Assembly: GCF_009834565.1 (NCBI RefSeq)
Contig: NZ_CP019428.1
Coordinates: 2,790,001-2,854,000, forward strand
Direction of reading: 5' to 3'
DNA length: 64,000 nucleotides
Source of the DNA: Pseudomonas sp. R76
Lineage (GTDB): Bacteria; Pseudomonadota; Gammaproteobacteria; Pseudomonadales; Pseudomonadaceae
In this document: piece after piece, positions 8,628-17,485 of the stretch
Position numbering within the stretch: the stretch's first letter is position 1
How the letters are laid out: every line of letters begins with the position of its first letter
The notes under the pieces: model-generated
What the model was told of the DNA's origin: nothing
Seen by the model: the letters and a program-made list of their open reading frames with translations, nothing else
Databases searched by the model: none
Program-made: the position numbers and the translations under genes

Positions 8628-9797
8628 ATGTCCGTTTCTGTTTCTAAATCCAAGTCTTCCCGTGGCCTGCTGTGGCTGATCCTGGGCGGGGCAGTGGTGG
8701 TTGTCATTGTTGGTGTTGGCATCGGCGTGCGCGCCAGTGAATCGCGCGACCTCAAGACCTGGACCGACGCCCAGGCGTTGCCCAGCGTCAACATGATCAA
8801 ACCGGTGGTGCAAGCCCAGGGCCCGGTGCTCAACCTGCCGGGACGCCTGGAGGCGTATTCCCGCGCGTCGATCTTTGCGCGGGTCAACGGCTACCTCAAA
8901 TCCTGGAATGTCGACATCGGCACCCGCGTCAAAGCCGGGCAAGTACTTGCCGAAATCGACACCCCGGAACTCGACCAGCAACTGCTGCAAGCGCGTGCCA
9001 CCCTGGCCTCGGCCCAGGCCGATGAGCACTTGGCCGAAACCACCGCCAAACGCTGGCAGGCGATGCTGGCGAACGACTCGGTGTCGCGCCAGGACGTGGA
9101 CGAGCGCACCGGCGACCTGACCGCCAAGCGGGCCAAGGTCACGGCGGCCAAGGCCAATGTCGAGCAGTTGGTCGCGACCAAGGGCTTCCAGCATCTGGTC
9201 GCGCCGTTCGCCGGTGTGGTCACTGCGCGCAGCACTGACGTCGGCGCCTTGATCAGCGCCGGCGGCACGGCCGGTAAAGAGCTGTTTGCGGTGGCCGATG
9301 TCAGCCGCCTGCGCGTGTATGTGCAGGTGCCGCAGACCTTCTCGCCGCAGATTCGCGAAGGCACCACGGCGCGCCTCAGCGTGCCGGAATACCGCGGTGA
9401 GACCTTCACCGGCAAAGTCATCGCCACCGCCGATGCGGTCAACGCCGCCTCCGGCAGCACCCTGGTGCAACTGCTGGTGGACAACCCCGGTGGCCGCCTG
9501 CTGCCGGGCGGCTACACCAGCGTGCAGTTCGACTTGCCGGTGCAGGCCGACGTGATCCGTGTGCCGTCCAGCGCCTTGGTGTTCGATGACAAGGGCATGC
9601 GCGTCGCCACCCTGGATGCGAACAACCATGTGCACTTCAAGACCGTCAGCATCGCCCGCGACTTCGGCGACAGCGTGGAGATCGCCAGCGGCCTGCAAGC
9701 CACCGACCGCGTGATCGACACGCCGCCGGACGGCCTGGCCGATGATGATTCGGTGCAGCTGGCCGTCGCCGCGACCGAGGGCAAACCCCATGGCTAA
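8628..9797 (+). CDS. RND efflux periplasmic adaptor (membrane fusion protein)
   Basis: Links the inner-membrane RND pump to the outer-membrane channel. The 389-residue product has a short Ser/Lys-rich cytoplasmic start and one membrane anchor (about 12-32). The lipoyl half-motifs are GRLEAYSRASIFARVNGYLKSWNVDIGTRVKAGQVLAEID and LVAPFAGVVTARSTDVGALIS, separated by a helical hairpin (residues about 110-180) rich in Ala, Gln and Lys. The beta-barrel and membrane-proximal domains follow. It starts one base after the permease stop, and its last 8 bases overlap the outer-membrane gene, so the three are translationally coupled. An anchored rather than lipidated N-terminus distinguishes it from MexA. 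Confidence 0.92.
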   Translation: MSVSVSKSKSSRGLLWLILGGAVVVVIVGVGIGVRASESRDLKTWTDAQALPSVNMIKPVVQAQGPVLNLPGRLEAYSRASIFARVNGYLKSWNVDIGTRVKAGQVLAEIDTPELDQQLLQARATLASAQADEHLAETTAKRWQAMLANDSVSRQDVDERTGDLTAKRAKVTAAKANVEQLVATKGFQHLVAPFAGVVTARSTDVGALISAGGTAGKELFAVADVSRLRVYVQVPQTFSPQIREGTTARLSVPEYRGETFTGKVIATADAVNAASGSTLVQLLVDNPGGRLLPGGYTSVQFDLPVQADVIRVPSSALVFDDKGMRVATLDANNHVHFKTVSIARDFGDSVEIASGLQATDRVIDTPPDGLADDDSVQLAVAATEGKPHG

Positions 9798-11235
9798 GCG
9801 CAACCTGCTGGGCCTGCTCGCCACCTTGAGCTTGGGCGCGTGCTCGTTGGCGCCGCCGCTCAAGGTGCCGGAAACGCCGATTGCCGCGCAGTTTCATACC
9901 CAAGGCCCGTGGACCGTCGGCGCGCCCAACGACCAGGCCAACCGGGACGGCTGGTGGCGTATTTATAATGACCCGCAACTGGACGCGATGCAGCAGCAGT
10001 TGCTGAAAAACAACCCCGACTTGAGCGCGGCACTCGCGCACTATCAGCAGTCCCAAGGGTTTTTGGCCCAAGACCGTTCGGGCCTGTTCCCGAAGATTTC
10101 GGCCATCGGCAGCGGCCAGCGCATTCGCCAGTCGGACACCAAACCGTTGCGTTCGGCCACTTCGCCGGATGTCTACAACTCGGCGACGCTGGGCCTGGAG
10201 GTGGATTATGAAGTCGACCTGTGGGGCCGCGTGCGCGACACCGTGGCGGCCGGCACCAGCGACTCCGAGGCGGCCAAGGCTGATTTGGCTTCGGTACGCC
10301 TGAGCCTGCAGGCGCAATTGGCCGACAGTTATATCCGCCTGCGCGGTATCGACTGGCAGAACCAGTTGCTGGAGCAGACCCGCGATGCGTACGCCAAAGC
10401 CTTGGGCCTGACCGAAGGCCTGCACGGCGGCGGGATCGTCTCCGGCCTCGATGTGGCGCGGGCGCGCACGCAGTTGTCGACGGTGAAGTCGCAGCTCAGC
10501 CAGAGCCAGGTGCAACGGGCGCTGCTGGAGCATTCGATGGCGGCGATGCTCGGTGAGTCGGCCTCGACCTACAGCGTCGCCGTGAACGTGGCGCCGATTG
10601 CCTTGCCGAATGTGCCGACCGGCGTGCCTTCGAGCCTGTTGCAGCGCCGGCCGGATATCGCCGCCGCCGAACGTCGCATTGCTGCGGCCAACGCGCGGAT
10701 CGGCGTGGCCAAGGCGGCGTGGTTCCCGCAGATCACGTTGAGCGCCCAAGGCGGTTATCAGAGTGACGAGTTTGCCCGCTTGCTCAGCGCACCGAACCTG
10801 TTCTGGGCCATCGGCCCGTCACTGGTGGGCACGCTGTTTGATGGCGGCGCGCGCCAGGCCCAGGTGGACATCGCCAGGGCCGTCACCGATGAAGCAGCGG
10901 CCAAGTACCGCGGCGTGGTGTTGGGTGCGTTCGAGCAGGTGGAGGACAACCTGTCGCAAATCGCCGGCTTGGGCGCGGCCCTGGATGATCAGCGCGATGC
11001 GGCGGCGGCGGCGCAATATGCCGAAGACCTGTCGACCTCGCGTTACCGCCAGGGCGCCGTGGCGTATCTGGATGTGGTGACCGCCCAAGTGGCGGCACTG
11101 GAAGCCAAGCGCAGTGTGTTGCAATTGCAAACTCAGCAATTGAGCGCCAATGTGGGCCTGATCAAGGCGCTGGGCGGCGGCTGGAACGTGGCTCAACTGG
11201 CGGCATCGACCCCTACTGAAACCAAGGAGAAGTGA
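9790..11235 (+). CDS. Outer-membrane efflux lipoprotein (OprM/NodT family)
   Basis: The trimeric outer-membrane channel of the pump. The 481-residue product begins MAKRNLLGLLATLSLGACSLAPP; the lipobox LGAC puts the lipidated Cys at residue 18. It shows the typical duplicated OEP domains, with DGWWRIYNDPQLDAMQQQLLKNNPDLSAALA and later LLQRRPDIAAAERRIAAANARIGVAKAAWFPQITLSAQGG, the latter diagnostic of NodT-type factors. Its start overlaps the adaptor gene by 8 bases. The ribosome site of the next gene (GST) is formed inside its last codons, so the GST may belong to the same transcript. Confidence 0.92.
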   Translation: MAKRNLLGLLATLSLGACSLAPPLKVPETPIAAQFHTQGPWTVGAPNDQANRDGWWRIYNDPQLDAMQQQLLKNNPDLSAALAHYQQSQGFLAQDRSGLFPKISAIGSGQRIRQSDTKPLRSATSPDVYNSATLGLEVDYEVDLWGRVRDTVAAGTSDSEAAKADLASVRLSLQAQLADSYIRLRGIDWQNQLLEQTRDAYAKALGLTEGLHGGGIVSGLDVARARTQLSTVKSQLSQSQVQRALLEHSMAAMLGESASTYSVAVNVAPIALPNVPTGVPSSLLQRRPDIAAAERRIAAANARIGVAKAAWFPQITLSAQGGYQSDEFARLLSAPNLFWAIGPSLVGTLFDGGARQAQVDIARAVTDEAAAKYRGVVLGAFEQVEDNLSQIAGLGAALDDQRDAAAAAQYAEDLSTSRYRQGAVAYLDVVTAQVAALEAKRSVLQLQTQQLSANVGLIKALGGGWNVAQLAASTPTETKEK

Positions 11236-11237
11236 GC

Positions 11238-12074
11238 ATGACCGAGTACGTACCCCCGAAAGTCTGGACCTGGGACACCGAAAGCGGCGGCACCTTTGCC
11301 AGTATCAACCGGCCGGTTGCCGGTGCCACTCATGAAAAGGAATTGCCGGTCGGCAAGCACCCGTTGCAGCTGTATTCCCTGGCCACGCCGAATGGGCAGA
11401 AGGTCACTATCTTGCTGGAAGAGCTGTTGGCCCTGGGGCATAACGGTGCGGAATACGATGCGTGGCTGATCAAGATCGGCGACGGTGATCAGTTTGGCAG
11501 TGGGTTTGTGGCGGTGAACCCGAATTCGAAGATCCCGGCGCTGCTGGATCGCAGTGGCGATACGCCGATTCGGGTGTTTGAATCGGGGGCGATTTTGCAG
11601 TACCTGGCGGAGAAGTTTGGGGCGTTTTTCCCGACTGAACCGGCGGCGCGGGCGGAGTGTTTGTCGTGGTTGTTCTGGCAGATGGGCAGTGCGCCTTATC
11701 TGGGGGGTGGGTTTGGGCATTTCTATGCGTATGCGCCGAGCAAGATGGAGTATGCGATTAACCGGTTTGCCATGGAGACCAAGCGGCAGCTGGATGTGCT
11801 GGATCAGCGTTTGGCGGTGAGTGAGTACATCGCGGGGGGTGAGTACACTATTGCCGATATTGCGATTTGGCCTTGGTATGGTGGGTTGGTCAAAGGCCGG
11901 TTGTATGGGGCTTCGGCGGAGTTTTTGTCGGTGCATGAGTATAAGCATGTGGTGCGTTGGGCGGAGGCGATTGAGGCCAGGCCTGCGGTGCAGCGGGGGC
12001 GTCGGGTGAATCGGGTTTCGGGTGCGCCCGAAGAGCAGCTGGCGGAGCGGCACGACGCCAGCGATTTGGACTGA
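11238..12074 (+). CDS. yghU: YghU-like glutathione S-transferase / disulfide-bond oxidoreductase
   Basis: A 278-residue GST of the Nu class, related to E. coli YghU and YfcG, which reduce disulfides with two bound glutathiones. Family features are the long N-terminal extension WTWDTESGGTFASINRPVAGATHEKELPVGKHPLQLYSLATPNGQKVTILLEEL, then NPNSKIPALLDRSGDTPIRVFESGAILQYLAEKFG, and C-terminal FAMETKRQLDVLDQRLAVSEYIAGGEYTIADIAIWPWYGGL. The ATG at 11238 has AAGGAGA eight bases upstream. It follows the efflux operon by 2 bases, suggesting a linked detoxification role. The last third of the gene uses more G-ending, lower-C codons than its neighbours. Confidence 0.9.
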   Translation: MTEYVPPKVWTWDTESGGTFASINRPVAGATHEKELPVGKHPLQLYSLATPNGQKVTILLEELLALGHNGAEYDAWLIKIGDGDQFGSGFVAVNPNSKIPALLDRSGDTPIRVFESGAILQYLAEKFGAFFPTEPAARAECLSWLFWQMGSAPYLGGGFGHFYAYAPSKMEYAINRFAMETKRQLDVLDQRLAVSEYIAGGEYTIADIAIWPWYGGLVKGRLYGASAEFLSVHEYKHVVRWAEAIEARPAVQRGRRVNRVSGAPEEQLAERHDASDLD

Positions 12075-12091
12075 TTGGCGGTGGTGGGTTG

Positions 12092-12355
12092 AGTACATAT
12101 CCGTTATTTAGGTAACGGCCACTTATGGTTCCGCTCTTACAGCGGGTCACTTTTTGAGGGACCAAAAAGTAACCAAAAAGTCCTCGCCCCACCACTCGGC
12201 ACCTCGCCTAGGCTCGGTGTGCCCTCACTCCGGCTTTGGAGCGGGGGCCGCCGCGATGGGCCATCCTTGGCCCAGCGCGGCTAAACCGGCGTCCTGCCGG
12301 TTTACCCCCGCTCCAAAGCCTGCGTTCGGCCAGCGTGGTTGATGGGGCGACTCAG
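12092..12355 (-). repeat. Structured intergenic repeat, copy 2 (inverted)
   Basis: Second copy of the element at 1186-1442, in the opposite orientation, just after yghU. Outer-stem arms are at 12232-12247 and 12305-12320, the two packed inner hairpins lie between them, and the tail hairpins are at 12149-12168 and 12131-12145. The tail stem reads CCGCT/AGCGG (element strand) where copies 1 and 3 have CCGCC/GGCGG, a compensated C-G to T-A change. The TTGATC-type hexamer run lies at about 12354-12380. It faces copy 3 across the REPIN array. Confidence 0.8.
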
Positions 12356-12461
12356 ATCAAAATCAAGATCAAAATCTACAGCACGGCGGCCTGGTAGCCG
12401 ACCTGAGTGGTAGAAGCAAAAGCAGAGCAACACACCTTTGTCTGATGCAATGCGATCCAAA

Positions 12462-12550
12462 TGTGGGAGCGGGCTTGCTCGCGAATACGGTGTGTCAGTC
12501 AGTTCATCTGTCACTGACCCTCCGCATTCGCGAGCAAGCCCGCTCCCACA
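12462..12550. repeat. REPIN, variant type
   Basis: An 89-base inverted repeat with arms TGTGGGAGCGGGCTTGCTCG and its complement. It differs from the array units that follow (GGGCTTGCTCGCGAA in place of TGGCTTGCCTGCGAT) and is the same subtype as the one at 59953-60041. Confidence 0.85.
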
Positions 12551-12593
12551 ATTCAACCGAGTTCGGCCGCCAGACTTCTGTGCTCTGCTTTTC

Positions 12594-13460
12594 TGTGGGA
12601 GCTGGCTTGCCTGCGATGCAGGCACCTCGGTACATCAGTCATAACCAGTTGATGCCATCGCAGGCAAGCCAGCTCCCACATTTGATTGAGATCAGCTTCC
12701 AAAATCAGGTCGGCTGCCAGGCCGCCTCCCACAATTTTACCGAGTTCGGCGACCAGACCACTGTGCTCTGCTTTTCTGTGGGAGCTGGCTTGCCTGCGAT
12801 GCATGCAACTCGGTACATCAGGCATAACCAGTTGATGCTATCGTAGGCAAGCCAGCTCCCACATTTGATTGAGATCAGCTTCCAAAATCAGGTCGGCTGC
12901 CAGGCCGCCTCCCACAATTTTACCGAGTTCGGCGACCAGACCACTGTGCTCTGCTTTTCTGTGGGAGCTGGCTTGCCTGCGATGCAGGCACCTCGGTACA
13001 TCAGGCATAACCAGTTGATGCCATCGCAGGCAAGCCAGCTCCCACATTTGATTGAGATCAGTTTCCAAAATCAGGTCTGCTACCAGGCCGCCTCCCACAA
13101 TTTTACCGAGTTCGGCGACCAGACCACTGTGCTCTGCTTTTCTGTGGGAGCTGGCTTGCCTGCGATGCAGGCACCTCGGTACATCAGGCATAACCAGTTG
13201 ATGCCATCGCAGGCAAGCCAGCTCCCACATTTGATGGAGTTCAGTTCCCAAAATCAGGTCGGCTACCAGGCCGCCTCCCACAATTTTACCGAGTTCGGCG
13301 ACCAGACCACTGTGCTCTGCTTTTCTGTGGGAGCTGGCTTGCCTGCGATGCATGCAACTCGGTACATCAGGCATAACCAGTTGATGCTATCGCAGGCAAG
13401 CCAGCTCCCACTTTTGGTTGAGTTCAGCTTCCTAAATCAGGTCGGCTGCCAGGCCGCCTC
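12594..13460. repeat. Tandem REPIN array, five units of exactly 183 bp
   Basis: Units start with TGTGGGAGCTGGCTTGCC at 12594, 12777, 12960, 13143 and 13326, a constant 183-base spacing. Each unit is an approximately 87-base REPIN plus an approximately 96-base spacer containing CAGGTCGGCTGCCAGGCCGCC and CCGAGTTCGGC. Two subtypes occur: units 2 and 5 share GATGCATGCAACTCGG, while units 1, 3 and 4 have GATGCAGGCACCTCGG. This pattern suggests block duplication of several units. Because 183 is a multiple of three, spurious open frames run through the array on both strands. Confidence 0.88.
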
Positions 13461-13497
13461 GGCTGTGCTTTTGATCTTGATCTTGATCTTGATCTTA

Positions 13498-13771
13498 GGC
13501 GCCCCGTTAAACCACGCTGGCCGAACGCAGGCTTGAATCCGTGGGTAACCCGGCAGGACGCCGGGTTAGCCGCGCTGGGCCAAGGATGGCCCATCGCGGC
13601 GGCCCACGGATTCAAGCCTTCGTTCGGGCACACCGAGCCTAGGCGAGGTGCCGAGTGGTGGGGCAAGAGCCCTTTGGTTACTTTGGGCTGGGCCGGCATT
13701 CCGGCTTTTCCAAAGTGACCCGCCGTAAGGGCGGAACCCATATCAGCCACAACCACAAAAACGGATATGTA
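13498..13771 (+). repeat. Structured intergenic repeat, copy 3
   Basis: Third copy of the element. The outer stem here is GGCTTGAATCCGTGGG (13530-13545) with CCCACGGATTCAAGCC (13603-13618): six positions differ from copies 1 and 2 and all six are compensated on the other arm. The first inner hairpin (13546-13568) has one compensated change (TAACCCGGC/GCCGGGTTA). The tail stem is CTTTGG/CCAAAG (about 13681-13715) and CCGCC/GGCGG is at 13720-13734. Upstream are four TTGATC hexamers (about 13468-13495). The element's end runs into the stop codon of the convergent ABC transporter gene. Confidence 0.8.
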
Positions 13772-13772
13772 C

Positions 13773-15389
13773 TCAATCAACCCCAACAACCGCAGGCACC
13801 AAAAACGCCGCCTCCAACAACTGCCGCGTATAAGCATGCCGCGGCTCAGCAAAAATCGCCGAAGCCTCCCCCTGTTCCACCACCTGCCCATGCTTGACCA
13901 CCATCAACTGGTGACTCAACGCCTTCACCACCGCCAAATCATGGCTGATAAACAAATAGGTGAGGTTGTACTTGGCCTGCAAACTGCGCAACAACTCCAC
14001 CACCTGCCGCTGCACCGTACGGTCCAGCGCCGACGTCGGCTCATCGAGCAAAATCAAACGTGGCTTGAGCACCAGCGCCCGGGCGATGGCGATGCGCTGG
14101 CGCTGCCCCCCGGAAAACTCATGCGGGTAACGATGTCGCGACTCCGGATCCAGCCCCACCTCACGCAGCGCCGCAATAATCGCGGCCTCCTGCTCAACAG
14201 GCGTGCCCATCTTGTGAATCCGCAACCCCTCGCCAACAATCTCACTGACACTCATCCGCGGGCTCAAACTGCCAAACGGGTCCTGAAACACCACCTGCAT
14301 TTCCCGCCGCAACGGCCGTACCTGCTGCTGGGTCAGTCGGTCCAACTGCTGGCCCTCAAAACGAATCCCGCCCTTGCTGGCAATCAACCGCAAAATCGCC
14401 AGGCCCAGCGTCGATTTACCCGAGCCACTCTCACCAACGATGCCCAGCGTCTGTCCCTGCGGCAGGCTGAAATTAATGCCATCCACCGCCTTGACGTAAT
14501 CCACGGTGTTACGCAAAAAGCCTTTCTTGATCGGAAACCAGACCTTCAAGTCATCCACTTCCAGCAACGGCGGCCCCACCTCGTTGCTCGCCGGCCCACC
14601 GCTGGGTTCCGCCGCCAGCAGCTCCTGGGTATACGGATGCTGCGGCGCCTGGAACAGCGTCTCGCACGCCGCCTGCTCGACGATGCAACCCTTCTGCATC
14701 ACGCACACGCGATGGGCGATGCGCCGCACCAGGTTCAAGTCATGGCTGATCAACAGCAGCGCCATGCCCAGCCGCGCCTGCAATTCCTTGAGCAATTCCA
14801 GAATCTTCAGCTGCACCGTGACGTCGAGGGCCGTGGTCGGCTCATCCGCGATCAACAGTTCCGGCTCGTTGGCCAGGGCCATGGCGATCATCACCCGCTG
14901 GCGCTGGCCACCGGAGAGTTCGTGGGGCAAGGCCTTGAGGCGTTTGTGCGGCTCGGGAATACCGACCAGTTCGAGCAGTTCCAGGGTGCGCCGGGTCGCG
15001 ACCTTGCCGGTCAGCCCTTTGTGCAGGCCGAGTACTTCGTTGATCTGCTTTTCGATGGTGTGCAGCGGGTTCAGCGAGGTCATCGGCTCCTGGAAGATCA
15101 TCGCAATGCGGTTGCCGCGAATATGCCGGAGGGTTTTTTCTTTAAGGGTCAGCAGGTCTTGCCCGGCATAGCTGATGGTGCCCGCCGGGTGGCGTGCCAG
15201 CGGGTAGGGCAGCAGGCGCAGGATCGAGTGGGCGGTGACGGATTTACCCGAGCCGCTTTCGCCGACCAGGGCCAGGGTTTCGCCGCGCTTGATGTCGAAG
15301 CTGACGTTGTTGACCACGCGGTGGTGGTGCTCGCCGGTGACGAACTCGACGCAGAGGTCGCGGACTTCGATCAGATTGTCCTGATTCAT
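13773..15389 (-). CDS. nppD: Peptide/microcin C-type ABC transporter, fused ATPase (NppD/YejF)
   Basis: A double ATP-binding subunit of 538 residues powering an oligopeptide-type importer. It has two complete ABC modules: Walker A GESGSGKS at 43-50 and again at 319-326, signature LSGGQ at about 158 and FSGGQ in the second half, and Walker B LLIADEP and LILLDEP. I chose ATG 15389, which has AGGA upstream and sits one base after the yejE stop, over an in-frame start eight codons earlier. The fused form is typical of YejF. The equivalent P. aeruginosa operon (nppA1A2BCD) takes up peptidyl nucleoside antibiotics and microcin C-like compounds. It is the last gene of the operon. Confidence 0.9.
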   Translation of the reverse strand: MNQDNLIEVRDLCVEFVTGEHHHRVVNNVSFDIKRGETLALVGESGSGKSVTAHSILRLLPYPLARHPAGTISYAGQDLLTLKEKTLRHIRGNRIAMIFQEPMTSLNPLHTIEKQINEVLGLHKGLTGKVATRRTLELLELVGIPEPHKRLKALPHELSGGQRQRVMIAMALANEPELLIADEPTTALDVTVQLKILELLKELQARLGMALLLISHDLNLVRRIAHRVCVMQKGCIVEQAACETLFQAPQHPYTQELLAAEPSGGPASNEVGPPLLEVDDLKVWFPIKKGFLRNTVDYVKAVDGINFSLPQGQTLGIVGESGSGKSTLGLAILRLIASKGGIRFEGQQLDRLTQQQVRPLRREMQVVFQDPFGSLSPRMSVSEIVGEGLRIHKMGTPVEQEAAIIAALREVGLDPESRHRYPHEFSGGQRQRIAIARALVLKPRLILLDEPTSALDRTVQRQVVELLRSLQAKYNLTYLFISHDLAVVKALSHQLMVVKHGQVVEQGEASAIFAEPRHAYTRQLLEAAFLVPAVVGVD

Positions 15390-15390
15390 C

Positions 15391-16410
15391 TCATTTCCTC
15401 GGGTCGAAGGCATCGCGAGCGGACTCGCCGATAAACACCAGCAAACTCAACATGATTGCCAACACGGCAAAGGCACTCATGCCCAGCCACGGCGCTTGCA
15501 GGTTGGATTTGCCCTGGGCCACCAATTCACCGAGTGACGGTGAGCCGGCCGGCAAGCCGAAGCCGAGAAAATCCAGGGCGGTGAGGGTGCCGATGGCGCC
15601 GGTGAGAATGAACGGCATGAAGGTCATGGTCGAGACCATGGCATTGGGCAGGATGTGCCGGAACATGATCGCGCCGTTCTGCATGCCCAGCGCACGGGCC
15701 GCGCGCACGTATTCAAGGTTGCGCCCGCGCAGGAACTCGGCGCGCACCACGTCGACCAGGCTCATCCACGAAAACAGCAGCATGATCCCCAGCAGCCACC
15801 AGAAGTTGGGTTGCACAAAACTGGCGAGGATGATCAGCAGGTACAACACCGGCAAGCCGGACCAGATTTCCAGGAAACGTTGCCCGGCGAGGTCGACCCA
15901 GCCGCCATAAAAGCCCTGCAGCGCACCGGCGATCACGCCGATGATCGAGCTGAGCACGGTGAGGGTCAGGGCGAACAGCACCGACACACGGAAGCCGTAG
16001 ATCACCCGCGCCAATACATCGCGGCCCTGGTCATCAGTGCCCAGCAGGTTGACGCTCGAAGGCGGTGCGGGTGCGGGTACTTTGAGGTCGTAGTTGATGC
16101 TCTGGTAGCTGAACGGGATCGGCGCCCACAGCGTCCAGGCGTCCTTGGCCTTGAGCAGTTCCTGGATATACGGGCTCTTGTAGTTGGCCTCCAGCGGGAA
16201 TTCGCCGCCAAATGCGGTTTCCGGGTAGCGCTTGAGCGCCGGGAAATACCAGTCGCCGTCGAAGTGCACGGCCAGCGGTTTGTCGTTGGCGATCAACTCC
16301 GCGCCCAGGCTGAGCACGAACAGGATCAGGAACAGCCACAGCGACCACCAGCCACGTTTGTTGGCCTTGAAGCGTTCGAACCGACGGCGATTGAGGGGGG
16401 ACAGGTTCAT
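15391..16410 (-). CDS. nppC: Peptide ABC transporter permease (NppC/YejE)
   Basis: Inner-membrane permease of 339 residues, DppC/OppC type. A cytoplasmic N-terminus (NRRRFERFKANKRGWWSLWLFLILF) leads into the first membrane helix. A periplasmic stretch of about 95 residues with LLGTDDQGRDVLARVIYGFR follows, then a five-helix core. The EAA loop reads EYVRAARALGMQNGAIMFRHILPNAM. The N-terminal insert with FPALKRYPETAFGG is characteristic of YejE. It lies one base before nppD and one base after nppB, within the operon. Confidence 0.92.
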   Translation of the reverse strand: MNLSPLNRRRFERFKANKRGWWSLWLFLILFVLSLGAELIANDKPLAVHFDGDWYFPALKRYPETAFGGEFPLEANYKSPYIQELLKAKDAWTLWAPIPFSYQSINYDLKVPAPAPPSSVNLLGTDDQGRDVLARVIYGFRVSVLFALTLTVLSSIIGVIAGALQGFYGGWVDLAGQRFLEIWSGLPVLYLLIILASFVQPNFWWLLGIMLLFSWMSLVDVVRAEFLRGRNLEYVRAARALGMQNGAIMFRHILPNAMVSTMTFMPFILTGAIGTLTALDFLGFGLPAGSPSLGELVAQGKSNLQAPWLGMSAFAVLAIMLSLLVFIGESARDAFDPRK

Positions 16411-16411
16411 C

Positions 16412-17485
16412 TCAATGCTCCCGGCTGGCGAAGTCGATACGCGGATCGACCAGGGTGTAGGTGAGGTCGCCGATCAGTTTCACGATCAGCCCCAGCAGGG
16501 TGAAGATAAACAGCGTGCCGAACACCACCGGGTAATCACGGTTGATCGCCGCTTCAAAGCTCATCAGGCCGAGGCCGTCGAGGGAGAAGATCACTTCCAC
16601 CAGCAACGAACCGGTGAAGAAAATCCCGATAAACGCCGAGGGGAAGCCGGCGATCACCAACAGCATCGCGTTGCGGAACACATGGCCGTAGAGCACGCGG
16701 TGGTTGGTCAGGCCCTTGGCTTTGGCGGTGACCACGTATTGTTTGTTGATCTCGTCGAGAAAACTGTTTTTGGTCAGCAGCGTCATGGTCGCAAAGTTGC
16801 CGATCACCAGCGCAGTGACGGGCAGCGCGAGGTGCCAGAAGTAATCGAGGATCTTGCCGCTCCAGCTCAGCTCATCGAAATTGTTCGAGGTGAGCCCGCG
16901 CAACGGGAACCAGTCCAGGTAACTGCCGCCGGCAAACACCACGATCAGCAGGATCGCAAACAGGAATGCCGGGATCGCGTAGCCGACGATGATTGCCGAG
17001 CTGGTCCACACGTCGAAGTGGCTGCCGTGGCGCGTGGCCTTGGCGATGCCCAGCGGGATCGACACCAGGTACATGATCAGCGTGCTCCATAACCCGAGGG
17101 AGATGGACACCGGCATTTTTTCCTTGATCAGGTCGATGACCTTGGCGTCGCGAAAGAAACTGTCGCCGAAATCCAGGCGGGCGTAGTTCTTGACCATGAT
17201 CCACAAGCGTTCCGGCGCCGATTTGTCGAAGCCGTACATCTTCTCGATTTCCTTGATCAAGGCCGGGTCCAGGCCTTGGGCGCCCCGGTAGCTGGAGCCG
17301 GCTACCGAGACCTCGGCACCGCCACCGGCGATGCGGCTGGTGGCGCCGTCAAAGCCTTCGAGCTTGGCGATCATCTGTTCCACCGGGCCACCGGGCGCGG
17401 CCTGGATGATGATGAAGTTGATCAGCAAAATCCCGAACAGCGTGGGGATAATCAGCAACAGGCGGCGAACAATATAAGCCAGCAT
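16412..17485 (-). CDS. nppB: Peptide ABC transporter permease (NppB/YejB)
   Basis: The second permease, 357 residues, DppB/OppB type. It begins [37 protein letters not shown], the usual first helix. The long periplasmic insert ([27 protein letters not shown] ...) is found in YejB proteins. The EAA loop is [28 protein letters not shown]. It pairs with NppC to form the translocation pore. Its start lies immediately after the stop of the second binding protein. Confidence 0.92.
   Translation of the reverse strand: MLAYIVRRLLLIIPTLFGILLINFIIIQAAPGGPVEQMIAKLEGFDGATSRIAGGGAEVSVAGSSYRGAQGLDPALIKEIEKMYGFDKSAPERLWIMVKNYARLDFGDSFFRDAKVIDLIKEKMPVSISLGLWSTLIMYLVSIPLGIAKATRHGSHFDVWTSSAIIVGYAIPAFLFAILLIVVFAGGSYLDWFPLRGLTSNNFDELSWSGKILDYFWHLALPVTALVIGNFATMTLLTKNSFLDEINKQYVVTAKAKGLTNHRVLYGHVFRNAMLLVIAGFPSAFIGIFFTGSLLVEVIFSLDGLGLMSFEAAINRDYPVVFGTLFIFTLLGLIVKLIGDLTYTLVDPRIDFASREH

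Noticed and set aside
5438..8887. A 1149-codon open frame antisense to the RND permease gene, and similar long antisense frames over metH and yejF
   Set aside because: High-GC third-position bias opens the opposite strand. The products are rich in Arg, His and Gln, without domains, and the sense genes are certain.
12594..13460. Regularly spaced repeats considered as a CRISPR array
   Set aside because: The spacers are nearly identical to each other, the units are 183 bases with long internal palindromes, and there are no cas genes.
12445..13536. Open frames on both strands through the REPIN array, with repeated VGAGLPAMQAP-like peptides
   Set aside because: The unit is 183 bases, a multiple of three, so any frame that lacks a stop in one unit lacks it in all. 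There is no ribosome site or family match, and the repeats are palindromic DNA.
13767..15434. Long plus-strand frame over nppD
   Set aside because: Antisense shadow of a clear double ABC ATPase.
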